Assembly: GCF_028283785.1 (NCBI RefSeq)
Contig: NZ_JAPWKB010000002.1
Coordinates: 1-64,000, forward strand
DNA from: Paraburkholderia sp.
Lineage (GTDB): Bacteria; Pseudomonadota; Gammaproteobacteria; Burkholderiales; Burkholderiaceae
DNA length: 64,000 bases
Direction: 5' to 3'
The stretch's first letter is position 1; every line of letters starts with the position of its first letter. Below the pieces are notes generated by a model, which saw only the letters and a list, made by a program, of their open reading frames with translations, did no database searches and was not told where the DNA came from. A program made the translations under genes and the position numbers. This document shows positions 56,337 through 64,000 of the stretch, in pieces.

Positions 56337-57638
56337 CTACGCGGCAACCGACTCGACACTCGCGGCCGCGTTGACGCGCGCCGCGACGATTGCATCCACG
56401 ATGAATTGCGCATCGCGCGCAACGCCGGAGAAGCGCCCGGAACCCCACGTGTGCAGCCACGGCAAGCCAACGAAGTAGAGCCCCGGCAAGTTGGTGATGC
56501 CGCGCGTATGCGCCGGATAGCCGCGCCCGTTAAAGACGGGTGCATCGAGCCAGTGGAAGTCAGGCGTAAAACCGATGCACCAGACTACCGACGTAATGCC
56601 ACTTGCATCGAGCGCGAGCGTGCTGCGCTCATGCGGCGGATTCCACACCGGTTCATAACGTTCACCTGCCGGCGCATCGATGCCATTTCTTTCGATAAAG
56701 CTGTCGATGCTTGCGTTGATACGGTTATAGGTTTCGTCGGCGTCGTCGAGATTGGCGGTGAGATTCGGCTTGAAGTGCAATACGCCATCGCGTAGATCGT
56801 CGAGACGTCCGTATAGCGCCATCCCCTCCTGCGCGAATTTTCGCAAATCGATATCCCGTCCGCCGTCGCGACCGGTGACGTAGTGATTGGTATTGTCACG
56901 CACGCCTTCGCGCAACGGATGCTGTTCGACGGGCATGTCGTAATAGCGCATCTCCGCAAGCCAATCGACCACGTCGCGCCCGCGATAAAAGCGCGCGCAG
57001 CGTGGCGCCTCGCCCACCGCAAGCACGACTTTTCTGCCGGCCAGATGCAGGTCTTCCGCGATCTGTGCGCCCGATTGCCCTGAGCCGACTACCAGCACCG
57101 CGCCTTCCGGCAATGCGTCGGGATTGCGATAGGCGGACGACTGAATCTGCACGATATGCGCGGGCAGACGTTCCGCCATACGTGGCACGATAGGCGTGTG
57201 ATAGCCGCCCGATGCGACAATCATGTGATCCGCCGTAAACGTTCCGGACGCGGTATCGACCACATACCGGCCGTGTGAGTCGCGCGTCACGCGATGCACG
57301 GCGGTGTGCTCGATAACCGGCGCATCGAGCTTCGCGATAAAGCCGTCCAGATACGCGATGATCTCGTCTTTCTTCATAAAGCCATGCGGGTCGTCGCCTT
57401 CATAAGCATGACCCGGCAATGCGCATTGCCAGTTCGGCGTCACCAGACAAAACGCATCCCAGCGCTGACTGCGCCACGTATGCGTGACGGTATTTTTTTC
57501 GAACACGAGATGATCGATACCGGCCTGCTTCAGAAAGTAGCTGGCGGAGAGTCCCGCCTGACCAGCACCGATAACGAGCGCGCCATAGTGTCCGTCTTGC
57601 GGGCGCGATTCATGATCTGGCTTGTCTGTGCTCGACAT
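56337..57638 (-). CDS. Nit1C cluster FAD-dependent oxidoreductase (MSMEG_0569 family)
   Basis: A 433-residue flavin-dependent monooxygenase-like protein. An FAD motif GAGQAGLSASYFL is near residues 25-37, and a second Rossmann site VVGSGQSGAQIAEDL lies near 183-197. It matches the flavoprotein that ends Nit1C gene clusters. GGAG lies nine bases before ATG 57638. It follows the small MSMEG_0570-type gene by 74 bases, so it may be less tightly coupled than the rest. Its reaction is not known; an N- or C-oxidation is plausible. Confidence 0.9.
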   Translation of the reverse strand: MSSTDKPDHESRPQDGHYGALVIGAGQAGLSASYFLKQAGIDHLVFEKNTVTHTWRSQRWDAFCLVTPNWQCALPGHAYEGDDPHGFMKKDEIIAYLDGFIAKLDAPVIEHTAVHRVTRDSHGRYVVDTASGTFTADHMIVASGGYHTPIVPRMAERLPAHIVQIQSSAYRNPDALPEGAVLVVGSGQSGAQIAEDLHLAGRKVVLAVGEAPRCARFYRGRDVVDWLAEMRYYDMPVEQHPLREGVRDNTNHYVTGRDGGRDIDLRKFAQEGMALYGRLDDLRDGVLHFKPNLTANLDDADETYNRINASIDSFIERNGIDAPAGERYEPVWNPPHERSTLALDASGITSVVWCIGFTPDFHWLDAPVFNGRGYPAHTRGITNLPGLYFVGLPWLHTWGSGRFSGVARDAQFIVDAIVAARVNAAASVESVAA

Positions 57639-57712
57639 GATCGATTCTCCATGCAATGCGTTGGTCGGCGCGGGCGTGAATCCGTGACGCTGTGAACCTT
57701 TGAATTTGTAAA

Positions 57713-57997
57713 TCAACCGAGTTCGATAACCGTCACCATTGCGTCCGGTTGTTCGCTATAGCGCTTCGCGTCGAGTTCGATCTGTGCCAGTTGATCCATC
57801 GCGGCGGAGCACGCAAAGCCAAATTTTTCGCGCACGCGTTCGGAGCCGATATGCAACGCTTCGCGAGAGCGTTCGAGAAAGTCATCGACGGGATAGCGCG
57901 TACCGGGCGTAAAGAAATCGCTGACCACCGTGGACGGCGAATAGCAGTTCGCCTCGGTGCCGTCGGGCCATTGGATCCGGAAGTGCATGACAGGCAT
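57713..57997 (-). CDS. Nit1C cluster small protein (MSMEG_0570 family)
   Basis: A 94-residue soluble protein (MHFRIQWPDGTEANCYSPST, then a helical end QLAQIELDAKRYSEQPDAMV). It matches the MSMEG_0570-type nitrogen-starvation protein of Nit1C clusters. It starts one base after the glycosyltransferase stop, with GAGG upstream. Function unknown; one conserved cysteine (NCYSPS) could be reactive. Confidence 0.88.
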   Translation of the reverse strand: MPVMHFRIQWPDGTEANCYSPSTVVSDFFTPGTRYPVDDFLERSREALHIGSERVREKFGFACSAAMDQLAQIELDAKRYSEQPDAMVTVIELG

Positions 57998-59212
57998 TTA
58001 AAGTTCCTCGATAACATTGCTATGGCAGCCGACGTTGCTTGTCAGCCATTCCCGATAAAGATCGACATGCCGCGTTGCGCTTGCGGACCAGCTAAAGCGG
58101 CCCAGCAAAGCCGGAACCGCATGATCGAAGTCGATTCGGCCGTCGGACAACGCCGACGTCAGCGCATCGGTAATCGATCCCGCGTCGTGCGGATCGGCCC
58201 AATAGCACAGATCGTCGTCCAGATACTCTGTGAAAGGCTCGATACGCGACGCCACCACGGGCTTTCCTGCCGCAAGCGCTTCCAGCACGACGAGTCCGAA
58301 GCCTTCGCGTAACGACACCATTGCAACCACGTCCGCGCACTGGAAAAGCGACGGCATTACTGCGTCGTCGAGCGAGCCGGTAACGAGCACCGGTTGATTC
58401 GCGCCGATGGATAAGCCCAACGTGGCGGCTCGCGCGACGAACTGTCGTGCGTATTCGTTGTGATCGAGCAGGCTCGCTCCGCCCGCAATCACCAGTTGCG
58501 CATCGCCATACTCGCGACGGAGTTCCGCGAAAGCGTCGAGCAGCACGATCGTATTCTTACGCGCTTCGACACCGCCTACTGCAAGCACCAAAGGCTTACC
58601 GTTCAGGCCGAGGGTGTCGAGCGTGTCGATGCCATCGCCCGACGCGATCGCACCGTAGCGTGCCGCATCGACGCCATTCGATACCGTCTGCGCAGAAACG
58701 CCATGTACGTCATGCATTTTTCGCGTCCACGTTTCGCTGACGCATAACACCCGATCCGCATCGCGCCACGCACGTCGTTGCCAATGCGCGAGTTGCGGAT
58801 TATCGAAGTGATCGAGATGGTGAACCGTTCGTATGAAGCCACGGATCGCACCGTCGTGTTTTAGCTCGGCTAACGCATTGCCGCTAATGCTGTCCTGCGC
58901 GTGAACGATATCGAACGCATCGCCGTTAGCTTCGCCGATCGCATCGAACATTGCCCGCTTCAGCGCTTCGATTCGCGCGCTGACCATCTCGACGGTATTG
59001 CGTTCGGGCGCCGTGACTCGCGCCAGCACGACGTGACAAGGCGATTCCCGAAACATCACATCGTCGGTCGAGGCGGGGGCGAAAATCGTCACGCGATGAC
59101 CCTGCTCGTGCAACGCTTTGCCGAGTTCCAAGGTGTGCACGACGCCGCCACGCGGATTGATCGAATGCGTGAATAGCGCGATACGAAGCGGCGTTTCGCT
59201 CGACGCACTCAT
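57998..59212 (-). CDS. Nit1C cluster glycosyltransferase (MSMEG_0565 family, GT4-like)
   Basis: A 404-residue GT-B enzyme. The N-terminus IALFTHSINPRGGVVHTLELGKAL is the acceptor side; the donor side has AVGGVEARKNTIVLLDAFA and SLREGFGLVVLEALAAGKPVVASRIEPF (EX7E-like). It should attach a sugar to an intermediate made by the cluster. The start overlaps the preceding stop by four bases. Family membership is firm; the acceptor is unknown. Confidence 0.92.
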   Translation of the reverse strand: MSASSETPLRIALFTHSINPRGGVVHTLELGKALHEQGHRVTIFAPASTDDVMFRESPCHVVLARVTAPERNTVEMVSARIEALKRAMFDAIGEANGDAFDIVHAQDSISGNALAELKHDGAIRGFIRTVHHLDHFDNPQLAHWQRRAWRDADRVLCVSETWTRKMHDVHGVSAQTVSNGVDAARYGAIASGDGIDTLDTLGLNGKPLVLAVGGVEARKNTIVLLDAFAELRREYGDAQLVIAGGASLLDHNEYARQFVARAATLGLSIGANQPVLVTGSLDDAVMPSLFQCADVVAMVSLREGFGLVVLEALAAGKPVVASRIEPFTEYLDDDLCYWADPHDAGSITDALTSALSDGRIDFDHAVPALLGRFSWSASATRHVDLYREWLTSNVGCHSNVIEEL

Positions 59213-60204
59213 GTCGCCCGCCCCACCGGCGCCCCGATAAAAGGCGCGTCACGAAAGTCCCACAGCAATGCGGCTTCATTGCGTTGCCGAACCACGACTT
59301 CCCGCGATGCGTCGACGGTGCCGATCTCCGCACATGACAACGACCGCGCGGCGAATCGCGCGATTACCTCATCGACATGCTTCTCACGTACCGACAATAG
59401 AAAGCCGAAACTCGGAAACGCACTCAACCAGCGCTGGAAATCAACGCCGTCAGGACGCGGAATCGCGTCGAGGTCAATGCGTGCGCCCACGTTCGAACAT
59501 TCGAGCAGCATCAGTGCAGTGCCGAGCGTGCCGGCCATGCTAATGTCTTTTGCCGCATCGCATAACCCGCTTTCCGCGAGTAACGGCAACATCTCCAGAT
59601 CGTCGCGCAAGCGTTCCGCAGGCGCGCCCACCGACGCATTCCAGAACGGATGCGGATCTTCGAAACGCCCGCGCACATCCACCGCCATCAGCAGCCGGTC
59701 ACCGGGTTTTGCGGCGAAACTCGACAACAGCGCGTTCGCCCGTCCGACGATCGCCACCGCGAGTTGCGAGCTCGTGCTGCGCGTGTTGCTGTGTCCGCCG
59801 ACCACCGGCACACGATACGCAACCGACGCCGCCGCCATGCCCGCTAGCACCTGATCCGCCGCGGCGATGCCGTCGCTCCACAGTGCATCGACGACAGCGA
59901 TCGGACGGCCGCCCATTGCATAGATATCGCTGACATTGACCATCACGCTGCTGTAGCCCGCGAACCACGGCATCGCCGACACAAAATCCGCAACCATGCC
60001 TTCGATAGCGAACAGCAGATATCCGTCACCGTCCGGTATCGCCGCACAATCGTCGCCCACACCGACAGCCTGCGCGAGATCGTCGGCGCCGCGCGGCATG
60101 CGACTCGCGAGCGACGCCACGACACCGGCAATATCGTTCTTGTGCTGGAACCCGCGGCTTTCGCGGAGCGTCTGCACCAGCGCGTCGAGTTCGGACCCAC
60201 TCAT
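59209..60204 (-). CDS. Nit1C cluster AIR synthase-like ATPase (Sll0787 family)
   Basis: A 331-residue member of the PurM/AIR synthase fold. GDDCAAIPDGDGYLLFAIEGM is the N-terminal acidic loop and DLEMLPLLAESGLCDAAKDISMAGTLGTAL the second conserved block. In Nit1C clusters this Sll0787-type enzyme is encoded next to the GNAT. The ATG at 60204 overlaps the GNAT stop (ATGA). PurM-like enzymes activate an oxygen with ATP and exchange it for nitrogen, so a ring-closing or amidine step is plausible. Confidence 0.9.
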   Translation of the reverse strand: MSGSELDALVQTLRESRGFQHKNDIAGVVASLASRMPRGADDLAQAVGVGDDCAAIPDGDGYLLFAIEGMVADFVSAMPWFAGYSSVMVNVSDIYAMGGRPIAVVDALWSDGIAAADQVLAGMAAASVAYRVPVVGGHSNTRSTSSQLAVAIVGRANALLSSFAAKPGDRLLMAVDVRGRFEDPHPFWNASVGAPAERLRDDLEMLPLLAESGLCDAAKDISMAGTLGTALMLLECSNVGARIDLDAIPRPDGVDFQRWLSAFPSFGFLLSVREKHVDEVIARFAARSLSCAEIGTVDASREVVVRQRNEAALLWDFRDAPFIGAPVGRAT

Positions 60205-60761
60205 GCGGGCCTCCGCGCGGGCGTCACGAAACCGCTTAGCGGAGTCGTGCAAGGTGGATACGCATCCAGTTGCGCGCGCATCAGATGATGCGGACGCCCG
60301 AACAGCACTTCCTGTTCGAGCGTATCCCAGCGAAGACGCTTGAAAAGCGGCACATTCTGACTTTGCACATGCGCGAGAAAGGTCTCGCAACCAAGCGCGT
60401 GCGCGCTGCTGACAGCGAGACGAATCAAGGTCGAACCGATCTTTCCGTAAGAGCGGAACGCCGCATGCACCGCGAGTCGCGAGCCGACCCATACGCGCGG
60501 CGCCGTTTCGTGAATTCGCACGGTGCCGACCACCTGCTCCGGCATACCCGCGACACAACTCAGTGCGACGAGCAGATGCGCATGCGGATCGATATCGTCG
60601 TAATCGTCGCCGACGAAAATGCCCTGCTCGACGCAAAACACCGCACGGCGCAGCTTGTACGCTTCATTCGCTTCCCACGGCAGCGTCGTCCATTTGACGC
60701 GGAATTCGCTGGGACTGTAGACGGCATCCAGCGTCAACGTATCGATTGCGTCGCAAAACAT
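60201..60761 (-). CDS. Nit1C cluster GNAT acetyltransferase (MSMEG_0567/Sll0786 family)
   Basis: A 186-residue GNAT-fold protein (VGTVRIHE, SRLAVHAAFRSYGKIGSTLIRLAVSSAHALG, the acetyl-CoA pyrophosphate-loop region near 105-125). It is the standard GNAT of Nit1C clusters. Three bases separate it from the radical SAM stop and four bases overlap the next gene. Confidence 0.92.
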   Translation of the reverse strand: MFCDAIDTLTLDAVYSPSEFRVKWTTLPWEANEAYKLRRAVFCVEQGIFVGDDYDDIDPHAHLLVALSCVAGMPEQVVGTVRIHETAPRVWVGSRLAVHAAFRSYGKIGSTLIRLAVSSAHALGCETFLAHVQSQNVPLFKRLRWDTLEQEVLFGRPHHLMRAQLDAYPPCTTPLSGFVTPARRPA

Positions 60762-60764
60762 GGC

Positions 60765-61877
60765 TTATTCCTCGTAAGACGACAGCGACGAACACGCACC
60801 GCATTTGCCGCAACCGGCCTTGATATCCGCCGAGCGCATTGCGGCGACGCCGAGCATCGAACCGATCGGCGCGAGTACCGAGCGCATGAATTCAGGCGAC
60901 GGTGCCGGATGATCTTCGAGCGGCGTGCCGCTGATCGGCACGAACGGCACGACGAACGGATAGACGCCGATATCGATCAGCTCGCGCGCCATATCGACAA
61001 TCGCCTCTGCGGAGTCGCCTAAACCCGCGAGAATGTAGGTGCTGACCTGCCCCCTGCCGAACACCGCCACGGCCGCCTTGAAGGCCTCCATATAGCGGCT
61101 GAGCGGCACGCTTGCCTTGCCCGGCATCACCCGTTCCCGGACTTCCGGCGTTACCACTTCGAGATGCATGCCGAGCGTGTCGATACCGCTTGCTTTCATC
61201 CGCTCGAACCAGCGGTCGTCGTCGGGCGGTTCGCATTGTGCCTGGATCGGCAGATCGACCGCCGCCTTGATCGCGAACGCGCTATCACACAGAATCTGCG
61301 CGCCGCGATCGGGCGTGGCGGGCGTACCGGTGGTCAGGACCATATGCTTGACACCGTCGAGCAACACGGCGGCACGCGCCACTTCCGCGAGCTGTTCGGG
61401 CGTCTTGCGCGCAATCGTGCGCCCCGCTGCGAGCGACTGCCCGATCGCGCAAAACTTGCATGACTTGCGACGGCTTTCGTAACGGATGCAGGTTTGCAGC
61501 ACGGTCGTCGCCAGTACGTCCTTGCTATGCAAGGTGGCGATATGCGAGTAAGGCACGCCGTCGAATGTTTGCAATGCATAGAAGCGTGGTGGCTTCGGAA
61601 AGCTGATGTTCGCGATCGGAATCGTGCCGCGCATCAGTGCGCTCGTGCCGGTGTTGTCCGGTTGCGCGGCGACGAACGGCGAGCTCCATGCAGTGCTCGT
61701 ATGCACGGGTACCATGATCGTCACACCGTCCACAGTGACGGCTTTATGATCCGATGGCCCCGCGCCGCCGCGACGGCTCGCGGCACCCGCGTGCGGATCG
61801 ACGAGACGCAGTCCCGTCGATTGCAACTCAGTCATCAATTGCCGGCTCGACGCCGACAGGTTCTCGAGTGCGTTCAT
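60765..61877 (-). CDS. Nit1C cluster radical SAM protein (MSMEG_0568 family)
   Basis: A 370-residue radical SAM enzyme. The cluster cysteines are C130, C140 and C143 in [14 protein letters not shown], a CX9CX2C spacing rather than the usual CX3CX2C. A second Cys group, CGKCGAC, lies near the C-terminus and may hold another Fe-S cluster. AGGAG seven bases before ATG 61877 sets the start, which overlaps the nitrilase gene by 50 bases. The family is specific to Nit1C; its substrate is unknown. Confidence 0.9.
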   Translation of the reverse strand: MNALENLSASSRQLMTELQSTGLRLVDPHAGAASRRGGAGPSDHKAVTVDGVTIMVPVHTSTAWSSPFVAAQPDNTGTSALMRGTIPIANISFPKPPRFYALQTFDGVPYSHIATLHSKDVLATTVLQTCIRYESRRKSCKFCAIGQSLAAGRTIARKTPEQLAEVARAAVLLDGVKHMVLTTGTPATPDRGAQILCDSAFAIKAAVDLPIQAQCEPPDDDRWFERMKASGIDTLGMHLEVVTPEVRERVMPGKASVPLSRYMEAFKAAVAVFGRGQVSTYILAGLGDSAEAIVDMARELIDIGVYPFVVPFVPISGTPLEDHPAPSPEFMRSVLAPIGSMLGVAAMRSADIKAGCGKCGACSSLSSYEE

Positions 61878-62850
61878 GGAAAGCTCCTGAATTGGCGTGG
61901 AAAGCATCGTCGGCGGGAACCATCGACGTAACGGGCAACGCGGGTGCGTCGTTGATGGCGAGGCGCAGCAATTCGGGCCGCGCGTAGTGACCGACCGAGT
62001 CCATCATGCGTTTGCGTTTGGTGATCAACGACATGTCGAGGTCGGCGATCACCATGCCCTCGCCTTCGCGCAACGGCTCGGCGAGATGCTGACCTTCCGG
62101 CGACACGATTGCAGTAAAACACCCTCCACGAAGGGCTTTTTGCAATTTCGGGTCTGGCGTCACCGATTCGATCTGCGCGTCCGTCAACCAGCCCGTCGAG
62201 TTCACCACGAAGCAACCCGACTCCAGCGCGTGATGCCGGATCGTCACTTCCATCTGCTCCGCGAAGATCGGCCCGACCATCGATCCCGGGAATTGCGCAC
62301 AATGAATTTCCTCGTGCTGCGTCATCAATGCGTAGCGCGCGAGCGGGTTGTAGTGTTCCCAGCACGCCAGCGCGCCAACCCGTCCGACGCCCGTTTGCGC
62401 GACCTTCAGTCCGGCGGCATCGCCTTGCCCCCAGATCATCCGCTCATGGAAAGTGGGCGTGATCTTGCGGCGCTTCAGCACCATGCGACCATCGACGTCA
62501 AAGATCAACTGCGTGTTGTACAGGCTGCCGTGGTCGCGCTCGTTGATGCCGAGCACGACCACCATCGCGTGCATTCGCGCGCGCTCTGCCACCGCATGCG
62601 TGACCGGGCCCGGTACGACGACGGCTTCGTCGTAGAGCCGCATATGGTCCGCACCGGACGCAACCGGCGGCCGCACGAACGAAAAGTACGGGTAATACGG
62701 CACGAAGGTCTCGGGAAAGACGATCAGCTGCACACCCTTGCCGGCCGCTTCGTCGATCGCGGCACAGACTTTGTCGAGCGTGCCGCCCGAACGTTCGAGG
62801 TCGGGCGCGATCTGAACCGCTGCGGCGCGAATGACGCGTTTATCGGACAT
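61828..62850 (-). CDS. Nit1C cluster nitrilase (Nit6803 type)
   Basis: A 340-residue carbon-nitrogen hydrolase with catalytic E47 (FPETF), K129 ([11 protein letters not shown]) and C163 ([10 protein letters not shown]), plus the conserved E136. It matches nitrilases of the Nit1C cluster. Nit1C has been linked to growth on cyanide as nitrogen source in pseudomonads. GGAAAG lies upstream of ATG 62850. It lies 20 bases after the first gene of the cluster. Confidence 0.94.
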   Translation of the reverse strand: MSDKRVIRAAAVQIAPDLERSGGTLDKVCAAIDEAAGKGVQLIVFPETFVPYYPYFSFVRPPVASGADHMRLYDEAVVVPGPVTHAVAERARMHAMVVVLGINERDHGSLYNTQLIFDVDGRMVLKRRKITPTFHERMIWGQGDAAGLKVAQTGVGRVGALACWEHYNPLARYALMTQHEEIHCAQFPGSMVGPIFAEQMEVTIRHHALESGCFVVNSTGWLTDAQIESVTPDPKLQKALRGGCFTAIVSPEGQHLAEPLREGEGMVIADLDMSLITKRKRMMDSVGHYARPELLRLAINDAPALPVTSMVPADDAFHANSGAFHERTREPVGVEPAIDD

Positions 62851-62870
62851 GATGGCTTTCCGTACTCGGT

Positions 62871-63353
62871 TTAAACAGTCCAGGTGTGAATCACCAGCGC
62901 GTTGTCCTTGCGATGGAGAAGCTGGATATCCAGTACGTCGAGCGGACTGATCGGACGAATGCCTTCGATCAGCGACGCCTCGCCGTGACCGTACAACGCC
63001 TGCAATGCAAAGCGGCATGCATACACCTTGCCGCCTTCTTCCATAAACTTGATCAGTTGCTTGTTGAAGTTCAGGTGACCCGGAAATGCTTCGTCGCCGA
63101 GCGTCGGAAAGCCGCGCTGCAAACCGAGCGTGACGCCCGGGCCGTAAAGCAGTACCGATGTGTCGAAGCCTTTGCGCTTCAGACGCGTTGCCTGAAGCAG
63201 GTTGACGAAGCCGATCGAGCCTTCGAACGCGACCGTGTGGAACGTGACCAGTGCTTTCTCGCCCGGTTCGGCCTTCACGTCTTCGAAGACTTTCTCTTCG
63301 TAGTCAACCAGATAATCGCCGCTCTTATGAAGGGGTTGATTCACTGCAGGCAT
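62871..63353 (-). CDS. Nit1C cluster first gene, MSMEG_0572/Sll0783 family protein
   Basis: A 160-residue protein with a DsrE-like fold ([45 protein letters not shown]), the marker of the start of Nit1C clusters and induced by nitrogen starvation in cyanobacteria. A candidate sigma-54 promoter is about 85 bases upstream. GGAGAG lies seven bases before ATG 63353. Confidence 0.92.
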   Translation of the reverse strand: MPAVNQPLHKSGDYLVDYEEKVFEDVKAEPGEKALVTFHTVAFEGSIGFVNLLQATRLKRKGFDTSVLLYGPGVTLGLQRGFPTLGDEAFPGHLNFNKQLIKFMEEGGKVYACRFALQALYGHGEASLIEGIRPISPLDVLDIQLLHRKDNALVIHTWTV

Positions 63354-63423
63354 GGCACTCTCCGGTTTATCGCATCAGTTGATTGAGTTGCCGATCAATC
63401 AGGTGATCGGTGATGGCATTAAC

Positions 63424-63438
63424 GCAACGGCTATGCCA
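63424..63438 (-). promoter_or_regulatory. Candidate sigma-54 (-24/-12) promoter for the Nit1C cluster
   Basis: On the minus strand TGGCATAGCCGTTGC has the -24 TGGCA and -12 TTGC elements with exact GG-N10-GC spacing, near the consensus TGGCACG-N4-TTGCW. A start about 12 bases downstream (near 63412) gives a leader of about 60 bases to the ATG at 63353. This fits nitrogen-starvation control. No enhancer-binding activator gene is in the window. Confidence 0.6.
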
Positions 63439-63455
63439 TTCACCGGTCCGGAAAA

Positions 63456-63476
63456 TGCAATCAAGTTGCAATCAAG
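63456..63476. repeat. Direct repeat TGCAATCAAG upstream of the Nit1C promoter
   Basis: TGCAATCAAG occurs at 63456-63465 and 63467-63476, an 11-base period, with a third copy at 63644-63653. The pair lies 18-38 bases upstream of the -24 element. Same-face direct repeats are usual for MocR-type regulators, and the divergent gene is one. Confidence 0.65.
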
Positions 63477-63627
63477 CAAAGCGAATTTGTCCGCGACGCC
63501 CGAAAATTTTTCGTAAAGCCGTACCAGGTGGCCGTTTTGACGAAATTCGATTGATCGCTAACGCGTGGATTGCGCACGCAATTTGGGCACGACGCGCGTC
63601 CGTGCGGTGCGCGCACACAGAAAGAGT

Positions 63628-63646
63628 GCATTGATTCGATCAATGC
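63628..63646. promoter_or_regulatory. Palindrome GCATTGAT-TCG-ATCAATGC in the divergent control region
   Basis: Perfect 8-base arms around three bases, about 90 bases before the MocR-type start, with the third TGCAATCAAG copy overlapping its right arm. Further TTGAT/ATCAA pairs lie at 63379-63398. It could be an autoregulatory operator. Confidence 0.6.
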
Positions 63647-63737
63647 AATCAAGTCACACATTTGAATGCGATCGTGATTACTTTTGGCGTATCGCGCGTG
63701 GTACTGTCAAATGAAGTTCTGCAACGGATCCGTCATC

Positions 63738-64000
63738 ATGGACATGCTCACGCACCACTGGCTCAAGCGGCTCGAAGAGAGCCGCAAGCCGGCGTACCTC
63801 GTTATCCCCGATCTGATCGAAGAAGATGTCGCAAGCGGCCGCTTGCGTCCGCGCGATCGCTTGCCGGGCTTACGCGATCTCGCCGGCGCATTGCAACTGA
63901 ACTACACGACCGTGGCGCGTGCCTATGCGGAAGCGCGCAAACGCGGACTGCTCGATGCGCGTGCGGGCAGCGGCACCTTCGTGCGCGGCCGCACGCCGAC
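63738..64000 (+). CDS. MocR/GntR-type transcriptional regulator, N-terminal fragment
   Basis: The first 87 codons are inside the window; the gene continues past 64000. The translation starts MDMLTHHWLKRLEESRKPAY and shows a GntR winged helix (ASGRLRPRDRLPGLRDLA, LQLNYTTVARAYAEARKRGL, GSGTFVRG) as in MocR/PdxR proteins, which carry a C-terminal aminotransferase-like domain. Divergent from the Nit1C cluster, it is its likely regulator. The C-terminal domain is not visible here, so a plain GntR protein is possible. Confidence 0.85.
   Translation, partial: MDMLTHHWLKRLEESRKPAYLVIPDLIEEDVASGRLRPRDRLPGLRDLAGALQLNYTTVARAYAEARKRGLLDARAGSGTFVRGRTP

Noticed and set aside
63410..63661. Small open frames on both strands in the Nit1C control region
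   Set aside because: They lie over the promoter and repeats, have odd composition and no ribosome sites.

Overview
The window is high-GC DNA with dense, overlapping operons. Its gene content includes DUF3331 and DUF4148 proteins, a GlpSTPQV-type ABC transporter, an E. coli-like CheY-CheZ pair and many FecI/FecR/TonB and Liv-type genes. This points to a betaproteobacterium of the Burkholderiaceae, most likely Paraburkholderia or Caballeronia; that placement is inferred from protein family recognition only. I saw no rRNA, tRNA, CRISPR array, insertion sequence or prophage.

Layout. 1-3.2 kb: minus-strand surface-polysaccharide genes (hddC fragment, gmhA, hddA, perosamine synthase-type aminotransferase), followed by an AT-rich stretch. 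3.9-5.7 kb: a divergent Lrp-type regulator and class I aminotransferase. 5.7-12.3 kb: a minus-strand operon joining a Liv-type ABC importer to an acyl-CoA ligase and a MaoC dehydratase. 12.6-14.1 kb: a small secreted protein and a two-gene chromate transporter. 14.2-19.5 kb: fecI-fecR-TonB receptor-esterase iron/siderophore operon with a Fur-box-like site. 19.7-23 kb: two chemoreceptors. 23-27.6 kb: lipoprotein, YqhA-type membrane protein, small hypothetical, and a GAF-GAF-GGDEF-EAL protein. 28.5-34.6 kb: glycerol-type ABC transporter operon with a clear terminator. 34.7-43.1 kb: mixed housekeeping and accessory genes (TAP-like hydrolase, D-threonine aldolase-like enzyme, DUF3331, DUF4148, MFS, DoxX, CPA1 antiporter). 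43.3-50.9 kb: nine same-strand genes, almost all encoding exported proteins, of unknown joint function. 51.4-56.3 kb: HTH protein, cheY-cheZ, membrane protein and a divergent FtsH-like protease. 56.3-63.4 kb: a complete eight-gene Nit1C nitrilase cluster. 63.7 kb to the end: the start of a divergent MocR-type regulator.

How the parts work together. The Nit1C cluster is tightly coupled translationally (several ATGA overlaps). It is preceded by a candidate sigma-54 promoter with exact GG-N10-GC spacing and by repeated 10-mers that could be MocR or other operator sites. The glycerol-type transporter has two ATPases with complementary defects, which predicts one working and one degenerate ATP site. 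The siderophore operon has the complete sensing, uptake and hydrolysis set. The envelope cluster at 43-51 kb is the least explained multi-gene unit and the best candidate for an undescribed system; the Nit1C control region is the most informative regulatory signal.
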